From NCBI RefSeq assembly GCF_900101175.1, contig NZ_FNFQ01000004.1:62001-126000 (forward strand): a stretch of 64,000 bases of DNA. The letters run 5' to 3'. Below are positions 18,021 to 27,480 of this stretch, piece by piece. A program made the translations under genes and the position numbers. How positions within the stretch are numbered: position 1 is the first letter of the stretch; every line of letters begins with the position of its first letter. The stretch is from Stenotrophomonas pavanii. GTDB taxonomy: Bacteria > Pseudomonadota > Gammaproteobacteria > Xanthomonadales > Xanthomonadaceae. A model generated the notes under the pieces. That model searched no databases and was not told the origin of the DNA. It saw nothing but the letters and a program-made list of their open reading frames with translations.

Positions 18021-18264
18021 GCACGAGATCAAGGAATTGATCATTTCCTCCCTTTCGCTGGAGGACATCACGCCGGAGGACATCGATCCGACCGCGCCGC
18101 TGTTCGTCGAGGGCCTCGGCCTGGATTCGATCGACGCGCTGGAGCTGGGCCTGGCACTGCAGAAGAAGTACGGTGTCAGCCTGTCGGCCGATTCGGAAGA
18201 AACCCGTCGCCATTTCTCCAGCGTGCGCGCGCTCGGCGAGTTCGTCGCCGCCCGCCAGTCGTAA
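18007..18264 (+). CDS. Acyl carrier protein 1 of the aryl polyene synthase
   Basis: 85 residues from GTG at 18007, preceded by GGAG. The phosphopantetheine serine lies in GLGLDSIDALEL, the canonical DS motif of helix 2. It carries the growing polyene chain as a thioester. The start falls inside the upstream acyltransferase gene. Confidence 0.92.
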   Translation: MQALEHEIKELIISSLSLEDITPEDIDPTAPLFVEGLGLDSIDALELGLALQKKYGVSLSADSEETRRHFSSVRALGEFVAARQS

Positions 18265-18281
18265 CGGCGCCAGGAATTGCC

Positions 18282-18539
18282 ATGACCAAGAATGAACTGT
18301 TCGAACGCATCGTCAGCATCCTGACCGACAGCTTCGAGATCGACGCCGCCCGGATCACCCCCGAGGCGCGCCTGTATGACGACCTGGACATCGACAGCAT
18401 CGATGCGGTCGACCTGATCGTGCAGCTCAAGCCCCTGCTCGGCCGCAACCTGCAGCCGGAAGCGTTCAAGGCCGTGCGCACCGTGCAGGACATCGTTGAT
18501 GTCGTGCATGGACTGCTGCCGGACCAGGCAGCCGCCTGA
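18282..18539 (+). CDS. Acyl carrier protein 2 of the aryl polyene synthase
   Basis: 85 residues with the attachment site in DDLDIDSIDAVDL. It is clearly distinct in sequence from the first ACP, consistent with two ACPs having separate duties (starter loading versus extension) in aryl polyene clusters. It starts 17 bases after the first ACP. Confidence 0.93.
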   Translation: MTKNELFERIVSILTDSFEIDAARITPEARLYDDLDIDSIDAVDLIVQLKPLLGRNLQPEAFKAVRTVQDIVDVVHGLLPDQAAA

Positions 18540-18561
18540 CCGCAGCGCCGGCGGCTTCGCC

Positions 18562-19113
18562 ATGGCTCGCGCACGTACCGTCGTGGTGGCAGCGATCTCG
18601 CTCGCCTACCCGCTGCTGGTGTACCTGGCGATGGGCCGCTTCGAGCCGCGCTGGCTGTCGCTGCTGCTGTTCACCCTGGCGCTGCTGCGTGCGCTGACCA
18701 CGCGCCAGCCATTGTGGTGGGCCGCCGCCGCCGGTGCTGGCCTGCTGGCCGTGCTGGCCACCGTGCTCAACCAGGCCCTGCCGCTGAAGCTGTACCCGGT
18801 GCTGGTCAATGCGGTGATGCTGGCGGTGTTCGGCACCAGCCTCCGCTTCGGGCCGCCGCTGGTGGAGCGCCTGGCGCGGCTTCAGGAGCCGGACCTGCCC
18901 CCGTTCGCGGTGGCCTATACCCGCCGCGTCACCCAGGTGTGGTGCGGCTTCTTCGTTCTCAACGGCAGCCTGGCCCTGCTGACCGCGCTGTACGCGTCGG
19001 ACCGGGCCTGGATGCTCTACAACGGATTGTTGGCGTACGTGATGATGGGTGTGTTGTTCGCAGGGGAGTGGCTGGTGCGGCGGCGGGTGAAGGCGGCGCA
19101 CGCGCATGGCTGA
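18562..19113 (+). CDS. COG4648-type membrane protein of the aryl polyene cluster
   Basis: 183 residues with about five hydrophobic segments and a basic C-terminus (RRRVKAAHAHG). Proteins of this kind routinely sit between the ACPs and the ligase in aryl polyene clusters; function is unknown. The ATG at 18562 is preferred over an upstream ATG that would overlap the ACP. The ligase gene overlaps its last eight bases. Confidence 0.8.
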   Translation: MARARTVVVAAISLAYPLLVYLAMGRFEPRWLSLLLFTLALLRALTTRQPLWWAAAAGAGLLAVLATVLNQALPLKLYPVLVNAVMLAVFGTSLRFGPPLVERLARLQEPDLPPFAVAYTRRVTQVWCGFFVLNGSLALLTALYASDRAWMLYNGLLAYVMMGVLFAGEWLVRRRVKAAHAHG

Positions 19114-20791
19114 GTGGATTGCCCTGGACCGGCTGCTGCTGGAGGCCCGGCCGCAGCGCAGCGTCGGCCTCTGCAATGGCGAGGTGATCGATCATGCCGG
19201 CTTCCGCCAGCGCGTGCTGGCCTGGCGCGCCGCCTTTGCGGCGGCCGAAGGCCGCGACTGGGCCCTGTACTTCGATGACGCCGTGGCCTTTGCCGCGGCG
19301 CTGTTCGGTGCCTGGCATGCCGGCAAGCGGGTGTTCCTGGCCGCCGACAACCTGCCGGCCACGCTGCAGGCGTTGCAGCCGCAGGTCAGCGGTTTCGCCG
19401 GTGATGTCTGTGCCGATTACCGCCCGCTGGCCGCACCGGATGCTGTGCTGGACGACGGGCTGCAGGCGCTGGACGAGCGCGCCTGCGAGCTGTGCGTGTT
19501 CACCTCCGGCAGCACCGGCCAGCCCAGTGCGATCGGCAAGCGGCTGGACCAGCTGGCGCGCGAGGTGGAGGCGCTGCAGGCCGCGTTCGGCGCGCAGATG
19601 GAGGGTGTGCAGGTCCATGGCACGGTCTCCCACCAGCACATCTACGGGCTGTTGTTCCGCGTGCTGTGGCCACTGGCCACCGGCCGCCTGATCCATCCGC
19701 GCCGGTTCTTCCACGAAGACCTGGTCGGCGCGCTGGCCGGTACCGACACGGTGCTGGTGGCAACGCCGGCCCACCTCAAGCGCCTGCCCGAGCAGCTCGA
19801 CTGGGCCAGCCTGCACGGCCGCCTGCGCGCGGTGTTCTCCTCCGGTGGCCCACTGCCGGAAGAAGCGGCACGACAGGTGCGGCAGTGGCTGGGCGTGGCC
19901 CCGACCGAGGTCTACGGCAGCAGCGAGACCGGCGGCATCGCCTGGCGCCGCTGGGACACCGACCTGCCGCCGTGGCAGCCGTTGCCGGGCGTGCAGTGGC
20001 GGATCGACGACGGCTGCCTGGCGGTGGCCTCGGCGCATCTGGACACCCCTGACTGGTGGCGCACCCAGGACCGTGTTGAAGCCCTGGCCGACGGCCGCTT
20101 CCGCCTGTTGGGCCGGGCCGACCGCATCGTCAAGATCGAGGAACGCCGGGTATCGCTGGATGCGCTGGAACGCGCGCTGCGCGAGGACGCCGAGGTGGAT
20201 GACGCGCGTGTACTGGTCCTGCCGGGCCATCGCGAGCAGCTGGCCGCCGTGGTGGTGCCGGCCGACCCGGCGCTGCTGGAGGGCGGTGACGCTGCGCGGC
20301 GGGCGCTGGGCCAGCGCCTGGGCGCACGCCTGGCCAACGCGCATGACGCGGTGACCCGGCCGCGCCGCTGGCGGCTGGTGCAGGCGCTGCCGATCAATGC
20401 GCAGGGCAAGGTGACCCAGGCCGCGCTGGCGGCGCTGTTCCAGCCGTTGATGCCGGTGCCGGCGTGGGACCGCCGCGATGCCGCCAGCGCCACCCTGCGC
20501 ATGACCCTGGACCCGGCGCTGCGGCCGTTCCAGGGCCACTTCCCACAGGCGGCAATCCTGCCCGGCGTGGCGCAGCTGGACTGGGCGGTGCGCTTCGCCC
20601 GGCAGGCGTTCGTGATGCCGGCCGCGTTCGTGCGCATGGATGCGGTGAAATTCCAGCATGTTGCCCGCCCCGGTGACGAGTTGACCCTGCAGCTGGACTG
20701 GGATGCCGCACGCAACGTGCTGGCCTTCCGCTACACCTCCAGCCACGGTGTGCATGCCAGCGGCAGGGTGGTTTTCGCTGATGCGGACTGA
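19106..20791 (+). CDS. Fused AMP-forming acyl/aryl ligase and hotdog dehydratase
   Basis: 561 residues. Residues 1 to about 450 form an adenylating enzyme with the TSGSTG phosphate-binding loop (FTSGSTGQPSAIGK), the VYGSSETG motif, the RTQDRV aspartate region and the catalytic Lys region INAQGKV. It should activate 4-hydroxybenzoate-type starters onto an ACP. From about residue 455 the protein becomes a FabA/FabZ-like hotdog domain with a GHFP motif (His478) and PGVAQLD. Separate ligase and dehydratase genes are known in other clusters, so this is a fusion. Both neighbours overlap. Confidence 0.85.
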   Translation: MAEWIALDRLLLEARPQRSVGLCNGEVIDHAGFRQRVLAWRAAFAAAEGRDWALYFDDAVAFAAALFGAWHAGKRVFLAADNLPATLQALQPQVSGFAGDVCADYRPLAAPDAVLDDGLQALDERACELCVFTSGSTGQPSAIGKRLDQLAREVEALQAAFGAQMEGVQVHGTVSHQHIYGLLFRVLWPLATGRLIHPRRFFHEDLVGALAGTDTVLVATPAHLKRLPEQLDWASLHGRLRAVFSSGGPLPEEAARQVRQWLGVAPTEVYGSSETGGIAWRRWDTDLPPWQPLPGVQWRIDDGCLAVASAHLDTPDWWRTQDRVEALADGRFRLLGRADRIVKIEERRVSLDALERALREDAEVDDARVLVLPGHREQLAAVVVPADPALLEGGDAARRALGQRLGARLANAHDAVTRPRRWRLVQALPINAQGKVTQAALAALFQPLMPVPAWDRRDAASATLRMTLDPALRPFQGHFPQAAILPGVAQLDWAVRFARQAFVMPAAFVRMDAVKFQHVARPGDELTLQLDWDAARNVLAFRYTSSHGVHASGRVVFADAD

Positions 20792-21551
20792 TCCGGCCGT
20801 TGCCGGTGCCGCATTCGCGCCACTGGTGGTGATTCCCGTCTACGACCACGAGCACGCCATCGCGGCGGTGGTCGATGGCGTGCAGGCCGCGGGGCTGCCC
20901 TGCCTGCTGGTCGACGATGGTTCGCACGATAGGTGCGCGGCGGTGCTGCGCGCGCTGGCACAGCGCCAGGGCGTCGACCTGCTGCGCCTGGACATCAACC
21001 AGGGCAAGGGCGGGGCGATGCTGGCCGGTTTTGCCGAGGCCGGCGCGCGTGGCTACAGCCACGTGCTGCAGATCGATGCCGACGGCCAGCACGATACCGC
21101 TGACCTGCCACGCTTCATCGAAGCCGCGCGCGCCCATCCCGAGGCGGTGATCTGCGGCATTCCGGCTTACGACGCCAGTGTTCCCAAGGCGCGCCTGTAT
21201 GGCCGCTACGCCACCCACATCTGGGTCTGGATCAACACGCTGTCGCTGCACCTGCGCGACACCATGTGCGGTTTCCGCGTGTATCCGCTGCCGCCGGTGC
21301 TGCGCCTGATCGGTGAGGAGACCATCGGCCGGCGCATGGATTTCGATACCGAAATAATGGTGCGCCTGTACTGGCGCCGGTTGCCGGTCGAGCACCTGGC
21401 CACGCGGGTGACCTATCCGTCCGATGGCGTGTCGCACTTCGATGTGTGGCGCGACAACGTGCGCATCAGCCGCATGCATACCCGCCTGTTCTTCGGCATG
21501 CTCTGGCGTGCGCCGCGCCTGCTGTGGCGCCGCCTGCGGGGGCAGCGCTGA
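20781..21551 (+). CDS. Family 2 glycosyltransferase
   Basis: 256 residues. VIPVYDHE, LLVDDGSHD and DADGQHD are the GT-A fold nucleotide-sugar motifs, the last supplying the metal-binding DxD. The start ATG at 20781 overlaps the ligase stop. There is no strong transmembrane helix at the N-terminus, so a cytoplasmic or peripheral enzyme that glycosylates the pigment or its lipid anchor is likely. Confidence 0.9.
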   Translation: MRTDPAVAGAAFAPLVVIPVYDHEHAIAAVVDGVQAAGLPCLLVDDGSHDRCAAVLRALAQRQGVDLLRLDINQGKGGAMLAGFAEAGARGYSHVLQIDADGQHDTADLPRFIEAARAHPEAVICGIPAYDASVPKARLYGRYATHIWVWINTLSLHLRDTMCGFRVYPLPPVLRLIGEETIGRRMDFDTEIMVRLYWRRLPVEHLATRVTYPSDGVSHFDVWRDNVRISRMHTRLFFGMLWRAPRLLWRRLRGQR

Positions 21552-21552
21552 G

Positions 21553-22494
21553 ATGGCGGCCGCGCAGGGCGCCCCGCACTGGGCCGACATCGGCGAATCG
21601 ACGTCGGTGGCCGGCGTGCTGTTCCTGTGCTGGGTGCACCGCTGGTTCGGGCGCTGGCCGTTCCGCCTGTGCGTGTGGCCAGTGGTGGCCTGCCATTGGC
21701 TGGGCAACCGTGTAGGGCGCCAGGCCTCGATGCAGTACCTGCAGCGGCTGCAGGCGCACAGCGGCGTGCTCGGCCGCGCGCCGACACGGCGTGACAGCCT
21801 GCGCCACTTCTTCGCCTTCGCCGACACGATGCTGGACAAGATCCTCGGCCTGGGCGGGCGCTACCCGGCCGACCGCATCCACCTGCACCGCGACCTGGTA
21901 CTGCAGAAGATCGCGCGCCGCGAGGGCGGGCTGATCCTCACCGCGCACATCGGCTGCCTGGAGCTGTGCCAGGTGCTGGCCGAGCAGGTGCCGGGATTCC
22001 GCATCACCGTGCTGGTGCATACCGCGCACGCGCAGCGCTTCAACCGTTTGCTGCAGCGGCTGGACCCGCTGGCGGCGGTGGAACTGGTGCAGGTGACCGA
22101 AATGGGGCCGGCCACGGCGGTGATGCTGGCCGAGCGCGTGGCGGCGGGGGGCTTCGTTGCCATCGTCGGCGACCGCACGCCGGTACAGGGTGGCCGCAGC
22201 GTCACCGCCGATTTCCTGGGCCACCGCGCGCCGTTCCCGATCGGCGCCTACGTGCTCGCCGCGGCGCTGGGGTGCCCGGTCTACACCATGGCCTGCCTGC
22301 ACGAGGGCGACGGCTATCGGGTGGCATTCGAACAGTTCGCCGAACGCATCGTACTGCCGCGTGGCTCGCGCGACGCCGCGCTGGCCGAACAGGCACAGCG
22401 CTTCGCGCGCTGGCTGGAACTCCAGGTCATCCAGTCCCCGTTGGACTGGTTCAATTTCTTCCCCTTCTGGGATCAGGCTCCGCATGACGACTGA
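21553..22494 (+). CDS. LpxL/HtrB-like lysophospholipid acyltransferase
   Basis: 313 residues. It has an N-terminal membrane-associating region (FLCWVHRWFGRWPFR), the HX4E catalytic motif in TAHIGCLEL, and the WFNFFPFWD closing segment typical of the lipid A acyltransferase superfamily. It likely attaches the aryl polyene to its membrane anchor. It starts one base after the glycosyltransferase stop and overlaps the ammonia-lyase start by 11 bases. Confidence 0.87.
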   Translation: MAAAQGAPHWADIGESTSVAGVLFLCWVHRWFGRWPFRLCVWPVVACHWLGNRVGRQASMQYLQRLQAHSGVLGRAPTRRDSLRHFFAFADTMLDKILGLGGRYPADRIHLHRDLVLQKIARREGGLILTAHIGCLELCQVLAEQVPGFRITVLVHTAHAQRFNRLLQRLDPLAAVELVQVTEMGPATAVMLAERVAAGGFVAIVGDRTPVQGGRSVTADFLGHRAPFPIGAYVLAAALGCPVYTMACLHEGDGYRVAFEQFAERIVLPRGSRDAALAEQAQRFARWLELQVIQSPLDWFNFFPFWDQAPHDD

Positions 22495-24034
22495 CGCCGT
22501 ACCCGTGTGCCGCTTTGGCGATGCACCGTTGACCATCGAAGACGTGGCTGCCCTGGCCCAGCGCCAGTGCGAGGCCGCACTGAGCGACGCACCGGCCTTC
22601 CGCGCGCACATCCAGCGCGGTGCCGACTTCCTCGACCGCCTGTTGCGCGAGGATGGCGTGATCTACGGCGTGACCACCGGCTATGGCGACTCGTGCACGG
22701 TGAACATCCCGCCGGCGCTGGTGGCCGAGCTGCCGCACCACTTGTACACCTACCACGGCTGCGGCCTGGGCCGTTACCTGGACCCGGTCGAGACCCGTGC
22801 GGTGCTGGCTGCGCGCCTGGCGTCGCTGGTGCGCGGCATGTCCGGCGTCAGCGTGCCGCTGCTGGAAGGCCTGGCCACGCTGCTGCAGCACGACGTGCTG
22901 CCGATGATCCCGGCCGAAGGCTCGGTCGGTGCCAGCGGCGACCTGACCCCGCTGTCGTACGTGGCGGCGGCGCTGTGCGGCGAGCGCGAGGTGCTGCACG
23001 ACGGCCGCGTGCAGCCGGCGGCCGAAGTGCTGGCGAAGATCGGCATGACCCCGCTGAAGCTGCGGCCGAAGGAAGGCCTGGCGATCATGAACGGCACCGC
23101 GGTGATGACCGGCCTGGCCTGCCTGGCCTGGCAGCGCGCCGATTACCTGGCCCGCATGGCCACGCGGTTGACCGCGTTCAACGTGCTGGCCAGCGACGGC
23201 AACGCGCACCACTTCGACGAAACCCTGTTCGCCGCCAAGCCACACCCGGGCCAGGGCCGCATCGCTGCGCGCCTGCGCAGCGACCTGCACAGCGAACGCC
23301 CGCCGCGCAACGAACAGCGCCTGCAGGACCGCTACTCGTTGCGCTGCGCTCCGCACGTCATCGGCGTGCTGGAAGACAGCCTGCCGTTCCTGCGCCAGCT
23401 GATCGAAACCGAGCTGAACAGCGCCAACGACAACCCGCTGATCGATGCCGATGGCGAGCGCATCCTGCACGGCGGCCACTTCTACGGGGGCCACATCGCA
23501 CTGGCGATGGACACCCTGAAGAACACCGTGGCCAACGTTGCCGATCTGCTTGACCGGCAGCTGGCGCTGGTGGTCGATGCCCGCTACAGCCATGGCCTGC
23601 CGGCCAACCTGTCGGCCGCCACCGGCCCGCGCGCGGCCATCAACCATGGCCTGAAGGCGCTGCAGATCAGCGTTTCGGCCTGGACCGCCGAAGCGCTGAA
23701 GCAGACCATGCCGGCCAGCGTGTTCTCGCGCTCCACCGAGTGCCACAACCAGGACAAGGTCAGCATGGGCACCATTGCCGCGCGCGACTGCCTGCGCGTG
23801 ATCGAGCTGACCGAGCAGGTGGTGGCCGCGATGCTGATCGCTGCCCGCCAGGGCCTGGCGCTGCGCGAACGGGTTGGCCTGAACGCGCAGCTGCATGGCA
23901 GTCTGGCCGACATGTACGCCGACCTGGGGCAGCGCATCGCCCTGGTCGAAGAAGACCGCGCGCTGGATCGCGAACTGCGGGAACTGCTGGTGGAGATCCG
24001 CGCGCAACGTTGGGAGCTGTACGCCGGTGAATGA
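22484..24034 (+). CDS. Aromatic amino acid ammonia-lyase (HAL/PAL/TAL family)
   Basis: 516 residues. The self-processing ASG triad (150-152, in VGASGDLTPLSY) forms the MIO electrophile, and GVTTGYG and NGTAVMTG are further family blocks. Such enzymes remove ammonia from His, Phe or Tyr to give urocanate, cinnamate or coumarate. The usual selectivity pair reads Tyr-His here (in YTYHGCG), not the Ser-His of histidine lyases or His-Leu of tyrosine lyases, so the substrate is open. In this operon an arylacrylate starter is plausible. Both neighbours overlap. Confidence 0.9.
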   Translation: MTTDAVPVCRFGDAPLTIEDVAALAQRQCEAALSDAPAFRAHIQRGADFLDRLLREDGVIYGVTTGYGDSCTVNIPPALVAELPHHLYTYHGCGLGRYLDPVETRAVLAARLASLVRGMSGVSVPLLEGLATLLQHDVLPMIPAEGSVGASGDLTPLSYVAAALCGEREVLHDGRVQPAAEVLAKIGMTPLKLRPKEGLAIMNGTAVMTGLACLAWQRADYLARMATRLTAFNVLASDGNAHHFDETLFAAKPHPGQGRIAARLRSDLHSERPPRNEQRLQDRYSLRCAPHVIGVLEDSLPFLRQLIETELNSANDNPLIDADGERILHGGHFYGGHIALAMDTLKNTVANVADLLDRQLALVVDARYSHGLPANLSAATGPRAAINHGLKALQISVSAWTAEALKQTMPASVFSRSTECHNQDKVSMGTIAARDCLRVIELTEQVVAAMLIAARQGLALRERVGLNAQLHGSLADMYADLGQRIALVEEDRALDRELRELLVEIRAQRWELYAGE

Positions 24035-24452
24035 GGCCATCGAACGGGTTGGCGAAATCGCGTTGACCCCTGCCTTCCATGACTGCGATCCGATGAACGT
24101 GGTCTGGCATGGCAACTACTTCAAGTACTTCGAGATCGCGCGCTGCGCGCTGCTCGGTCGCTACGACTACGACTATCCACAGATGCTCGAATCGGGCTAC
24201 CTGTGGCCGGTGGTCGATGCGCGGGTGAAGTACGTGCGGCCGCTGCTGTTCAACCAGGCCCTGCGCGTGGTCGCGCGCATCGTGGAATGGGAGAACCGGC
24301 TGAAGATCGAGTATGAAATCCTCGATGCGCAGAGCGGCCAGGTGCTGACGCGCGCGATGACCATCCAGGTCGCGGTGGACGCGGCCAGCAAGGAAATGCT
24401 GTACCAGTGCCCGCCGGTACTGTGGGAACGCCTGGGAGTGCCTGCACCGTGA
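24027..24452 (+). CDS. 4HBT-type hotdog thioesterase
   Basis: 141 residues from GTG at 24027 inside the end of the lyase gene. FHDCDPMNVVWHGNYFKYFEIAR is the 4-hydroxybenzoyl-CoA thioesterase signature, with the catalytic Asp in the DPMNVVWHGNY stretch. It probably releases or edits acyl thioesters during pigment synthesis. Its stop overlaps the LolA-like start (GTGA). Confidence 0.9.
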   Translation: MNEAIERVGEIALTPAFHDCDPMNVVWHGNYFKYFEIARCALLGRYDYDYPQMLESGYLWPVVDARVKYVRPLLFNQALRVVARIVEWENRLKIEYEILDAQSGQVLTRAMTIQVAVDAASKEMLYQCPPVLWERLGVPAP

Positions 24453-25078
24453 ACACCCTTGTCCGTCTTTCGAGCGTGCTGCTGTGCGCGCTGATCTTCG
24501 TTGCCGCACCACAGGTGCAGGCCGCCGACCCTGCCATCGATGCGATCACCCAGGCGGTGGCGCGGCCAGAGGTACTGCGTGGCCAGTTCAGCCAGGAAAA
24601 GCAGGTCAGCGGCTTCAAGAACCCGCTGCGCTCGCAGGGCCAGTTCGTGGTCGCGCGCCAGCACGGCGTGATCTGGGCCACGCTCAAGCCGTTCCCTTCC
24701 GAAGTGGTGGTCACCGCCGACCGCATCCTCAGCCGCCAGCGCGATGGCAGCACCCGTGTCGAGCTCGACGCACGGCAGCAGCCGGCGATGCGTTCGGTGA
24801 ACGCGATCATGTTCGCGCTGATGAGCGGCGACGTGCAGGCGCTGTCGAGCCAGTTCAATGTGGCGGCCAGCCGTGAAGGGCAGGGCTGGCGGCTGCGCCT
24901 GACGCCGAAGTCGGCGATGCTGGCCAAGGCCTTCCAGTCGCTGACCCTGCAGGGTGACCGCTACGTGCGCCAGGTCGAGATCGTCGAGGCCAACAAGGAC
25001 CGCACGCAGATCCAGTTCAGCGCGTTGAGCGAGGCACCGGCCACCCTCAGCGCTGACGAGGCACGCCGCTTTGAGTGA
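24449..25078 (+). CDS. LolA-like periplasmic carrier of the aryl polyene cluster
   Basis: 209 residues from GTG at 24449. A signal peptide ends at VQAAD. The mature part has LRGQFSQEKQVSGFKNPLRSQGQF, the LolA family opening, and beta-rich sequence after it. By analogy with lipoprotein transport it would ferry the lipid-linked pigment across the periplasm. It lies directly before the MMPL exporter, whose start it overlaps. Confidence 0.88.
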   Translation: MNTLVRLSSVLLCALIFVAAPQVQAADPAIDAITQAVARPEVLRGQFSQEKQVSGFKNPLRSQGQFVVARQHGVIWATLKPFPSEVVVTADRILSRQRDGSTRVELDARQQPAMRSVNAIMFALMSGDVQALSSQFNVAASREGQGWRLRLTPKSAMLAKAFQSLTLQGDRYVRQVEIVEANKDRTQIQFSALSEAPATLSADEARRFE

Positions 25079-27425
25079 GGCCGTCGCATCGAACGCAGCG
25101 GCGCGGCTGCGGCGCTGGTGGCACTGGCTGGGCATCGCCTGGCTGGTGCTGCTGCTGGGCTTGGGCGCGCAGCAGTGGCACCTGTGGAGCCAGCAGTCGC
25201 GGATCGACACCGACATCCTCGCGCTGCTGCCGCAGGATGCCCATGACCGCCTGTTGAGCGACGTCACCCGGCGCATTGCCGACGGCAGCTCGCGGCAGGT
25301 GGTGGTACTGCTGGGCAGCAAGGATGGCGCTGCCGCCAAGCGCGCGCAGGCGGCCTTCGCTGCGGCCATGGCCGAGGACGTTGACCATGCATTGCTGGTG
25401 CCCAGTGGTTCGATCGAAGGCTGGTTCGACGAGGCGCGCGCGTTCTACGCGCCGTACCGCGACCGCCTGCTGACGCCGGCCCAGCGCGAGCAGCTGCAGG
25501 GCAGCGAGCCGGGCGCGCTGGCCGAGCAGGCGCTGGCTGCACTGTATGGCCCGATGGGCGCCCCGCGCCTGACCGACTGGCGGCAAGACCCGCTGTCGCT
25601 GTGGCCGCAATGGTGGCAGCAGCAGGCGCAGGGCTCAGGGTTGCGGCTGGGCGATGACGGCCTGCTCGAAGCCGAGGGCAGGCACTGGGCCGTGCTGCAG
25701 TTCGATACGCCGGGGTCGGCGTTCCAGCTGGATGGCGAGCGCCATCTCGATGGCCTGCTGGAACGTGCCGGGCAGGCCGCCAGGGCGGTGTCGCCGGAGC
25801 TGGAAATCCTGCATGCCGGCGTGCCGTTGCATGCCGAGGCGGCCGCAGTGCAGGCCAACCGTGAGATCAATACCATCGGCTGGGGCTCGCTGGCCGCGGT
25901 GCTGCTGCTGGTGTGGCTGGCGTTCCGTTCGCTGCGCCCGATCCTGCTGGTCGCCGCGTCGCTGCTGATCGGCTGTGGCGTGGCGCTGGCGGTGACCGTG
26001 CTGGTGTTCGGCAAGGTGCACGTGCTCACCCTGGTGTTCGGTGCATCGCTGGTGGGCGTGGCCGAGGATTACGGCATCCACTGGTTTGCGTCGCGCCAGG
26101 CCGAGCCGGCCGATCGCCGCTGGAAACTGCTGCGGCACCTGCTGCCGGGCCTGTGGCTGGCCCTGCTGACCAGCGCGCTGGCCTACCTGGCCCTGGGCCT
26201 GGCGCCGTTCCCGGGCCTGCGCCAGATGGCGCTGTTCTCGGTGGTCGGCCTGGCGGCCGCGTTCCTCACGGTGATCTTCTGGTTCCCGTGGCTGGATGGC
26301 GGCGAGATCCGCAAGACCCGTTTCTCGCAGTGGCTGGGCAACACGCTCGAGCGCTTCCCGCGGTTGCATGGCCGCCGGCCGGTGACGGTGTTCGTGGTGA
26401 TCACGCTGGCGCTGTCCGCCATCGGCATTGCCCGCCTGCACAGCGACGACGACCTGCGCAGCCTGCAGTCCTCGCCGCCGGCGTTGATGGCCCAGCAGAT
26501 CCGCCTGAGCCAATTGCTGGGCATGCCCAGCCCGGCGCAGTTCTATCTGGTGCAGGGCAGCGACGCTGCGCAGCTGCTGCAGCGCGAAGAGGCGCTGACC
26601 GGACGCCTGCGTGCGCTGGCCGCCGACAGGCGCATCGGCGGTTACCGCGCGATCAGTGACTGGCTTCCGTCGCCGGCACGCCAGCAGGCCGACGCCGCGC
26701 TGACCGCCAAGGTGGAACCGGGCGTGCTGCAGGCCGTGTCCGATGCGGTCGGAGAACCCTTGCCGCGCCCGGACTTCGCCACCACGCCGCTGACCGCCGA
26801 GGCATTCCTGGCCTCGCCGGCGTCGCAGCCGTTCCGCTACCTGTGGGTGGGTGAGGTCGGTGGGCAGATGATCAGCGTGGTGATGGTCGACGACCTGTCG
26901 CGCGCCGATGCGCTGGCGACCCTGCGTGGCGCGGCCGAGGGCTTGCCCGGCGTGCGCTGGGTGGATCGCACCGCCGACTTCTCGCAGCTGCTGGGCCACT
27001 ACCGCAAGCTGATGGGGGGGCTGCTGCTGGTCGGCATCGTGCTGGTGTTCGGCGCGCTGTGGCTGCGCTACCGCCGCCAGGCCTGGCGCGTGTTCGCACC
27101 GACCCTGGTTGCCGGTGCGTTGACCCTGGGCCTGCTGGGCCTGTTCGGCCAGCCGCTGCAGCTGTTCAACGTGCTGGCGCTGATGCTGCTGCTGGGCATG
27201 GGCATCGACTACGGCATCTTCCTGATCGAGCACCGCGGCGACGCCAGCGCGTGGCTGGCCGTGTGCGTGGGCGCGGCCAGCACCTGGCTGTCGTTCGGCC
27301 TGCTCGGCCTGTCGCAGACGCCGGCGCTGCGCGCCTTTGGCCTGACCCTGTTGTTCGGCATCGGCCTGGTCTGGCTGATCTCGCCGCTGTTCCGGCCGCC
27401 GCCGCACGATCTGCCGCCGGCCTGA
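25071..27425 (+). CDS. MMPL/RND-family exporter
   Basis: 784 residues from TTG at 25071, overlapping the preceding stop. It has an N-terminal helix, a first large periplasmic loop with a TDILALLPQD start, then two blocks of about five to six transmembrane helices (roughly 270-420 and 640-780), the internal duplication of MMPL proteins. It is expected to move the lipid-anchored polyene out of the inner membrane, working with the LolA-like carrier. A gap of 55 bases with a T-rich run (CTTTCTTTTTTCC) follows. Confidence 0.9.
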   Translation: MSEAVASNAAARLRRWWHWLGIAWLVLLLGLGAQQWHLWSQQSRIDTDILALLPQDAHDRLLSDVTRRIADGSSRQVVVLLGSKDGAAAKRAQAAFAAAMAEDVDHALLVPSGSIEGWFDEARAFYAPYRDRLLTPAQREQLQGSEPGALAEQALAALYGPMGAPRLTDWRQDPLSLWPQWWQQQAQGSGLRLGDDGLLEAEGRHWAVLQFDTPGSAFQLDGERHLDGLLERAGQAARAVSPELEILHAGVPLHAEAAAVQANREINTIGWGSLAAVLLLVWLAFRSLRPILLVAASLLIGCGVALAVTVLVFGKVHVLTLVFGASLVGVAEDYGIHWFASRQAEPADRRWKLLRHLLPGLWLALLTSALAYLALGLAPFPGLRQMALFSVVGLAAAFLTVIFWFPWLDGGEIRKTRFSQWLGNTLERFPRLHGRRPVTVFVVITLALSAIGIARLHSDDDLRSLQSSPPALMAQQIRLSQLLGMPSPAQFYLVQGSDAAQLLQREEALTGRLRALAADRRIGGYRAISDWLPSPARQQADAALTAKVEPGVLQAVSDAVGEPLPRPDFATTPLTAEAFLASPASQPFRYLWVGEVGGQMISVVMVDDLSRADALATLRGAAEGLPGVRWVDRTADFSQLLGHYRKLMGGLLLVGIVLVFGALWLRYRRQAWRVFAPTLVAGALTLGLLGLFGQPLQLFNVLALMLLLGMGIDYGIFLIEHRGDASAWLAVCVGAASTWLSFGLLGLSQTPALRAFGLTLLFGIGLVWLISPLFRPPPHDLPPA

Positions 27426-27480
27426 CCGCGGTTTTCCCGACTTTCTTTTTTCCACTTGATCGAGCAACAAGGACGCACCG

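Noticed and set aside
24449..25078. Housekeeping lolA
   Set aside because: Position within the aryl polyene operon next to the MMPL exporter and DUF3261 lipoprotein points to the pigment-specific LolA-like paralogue.
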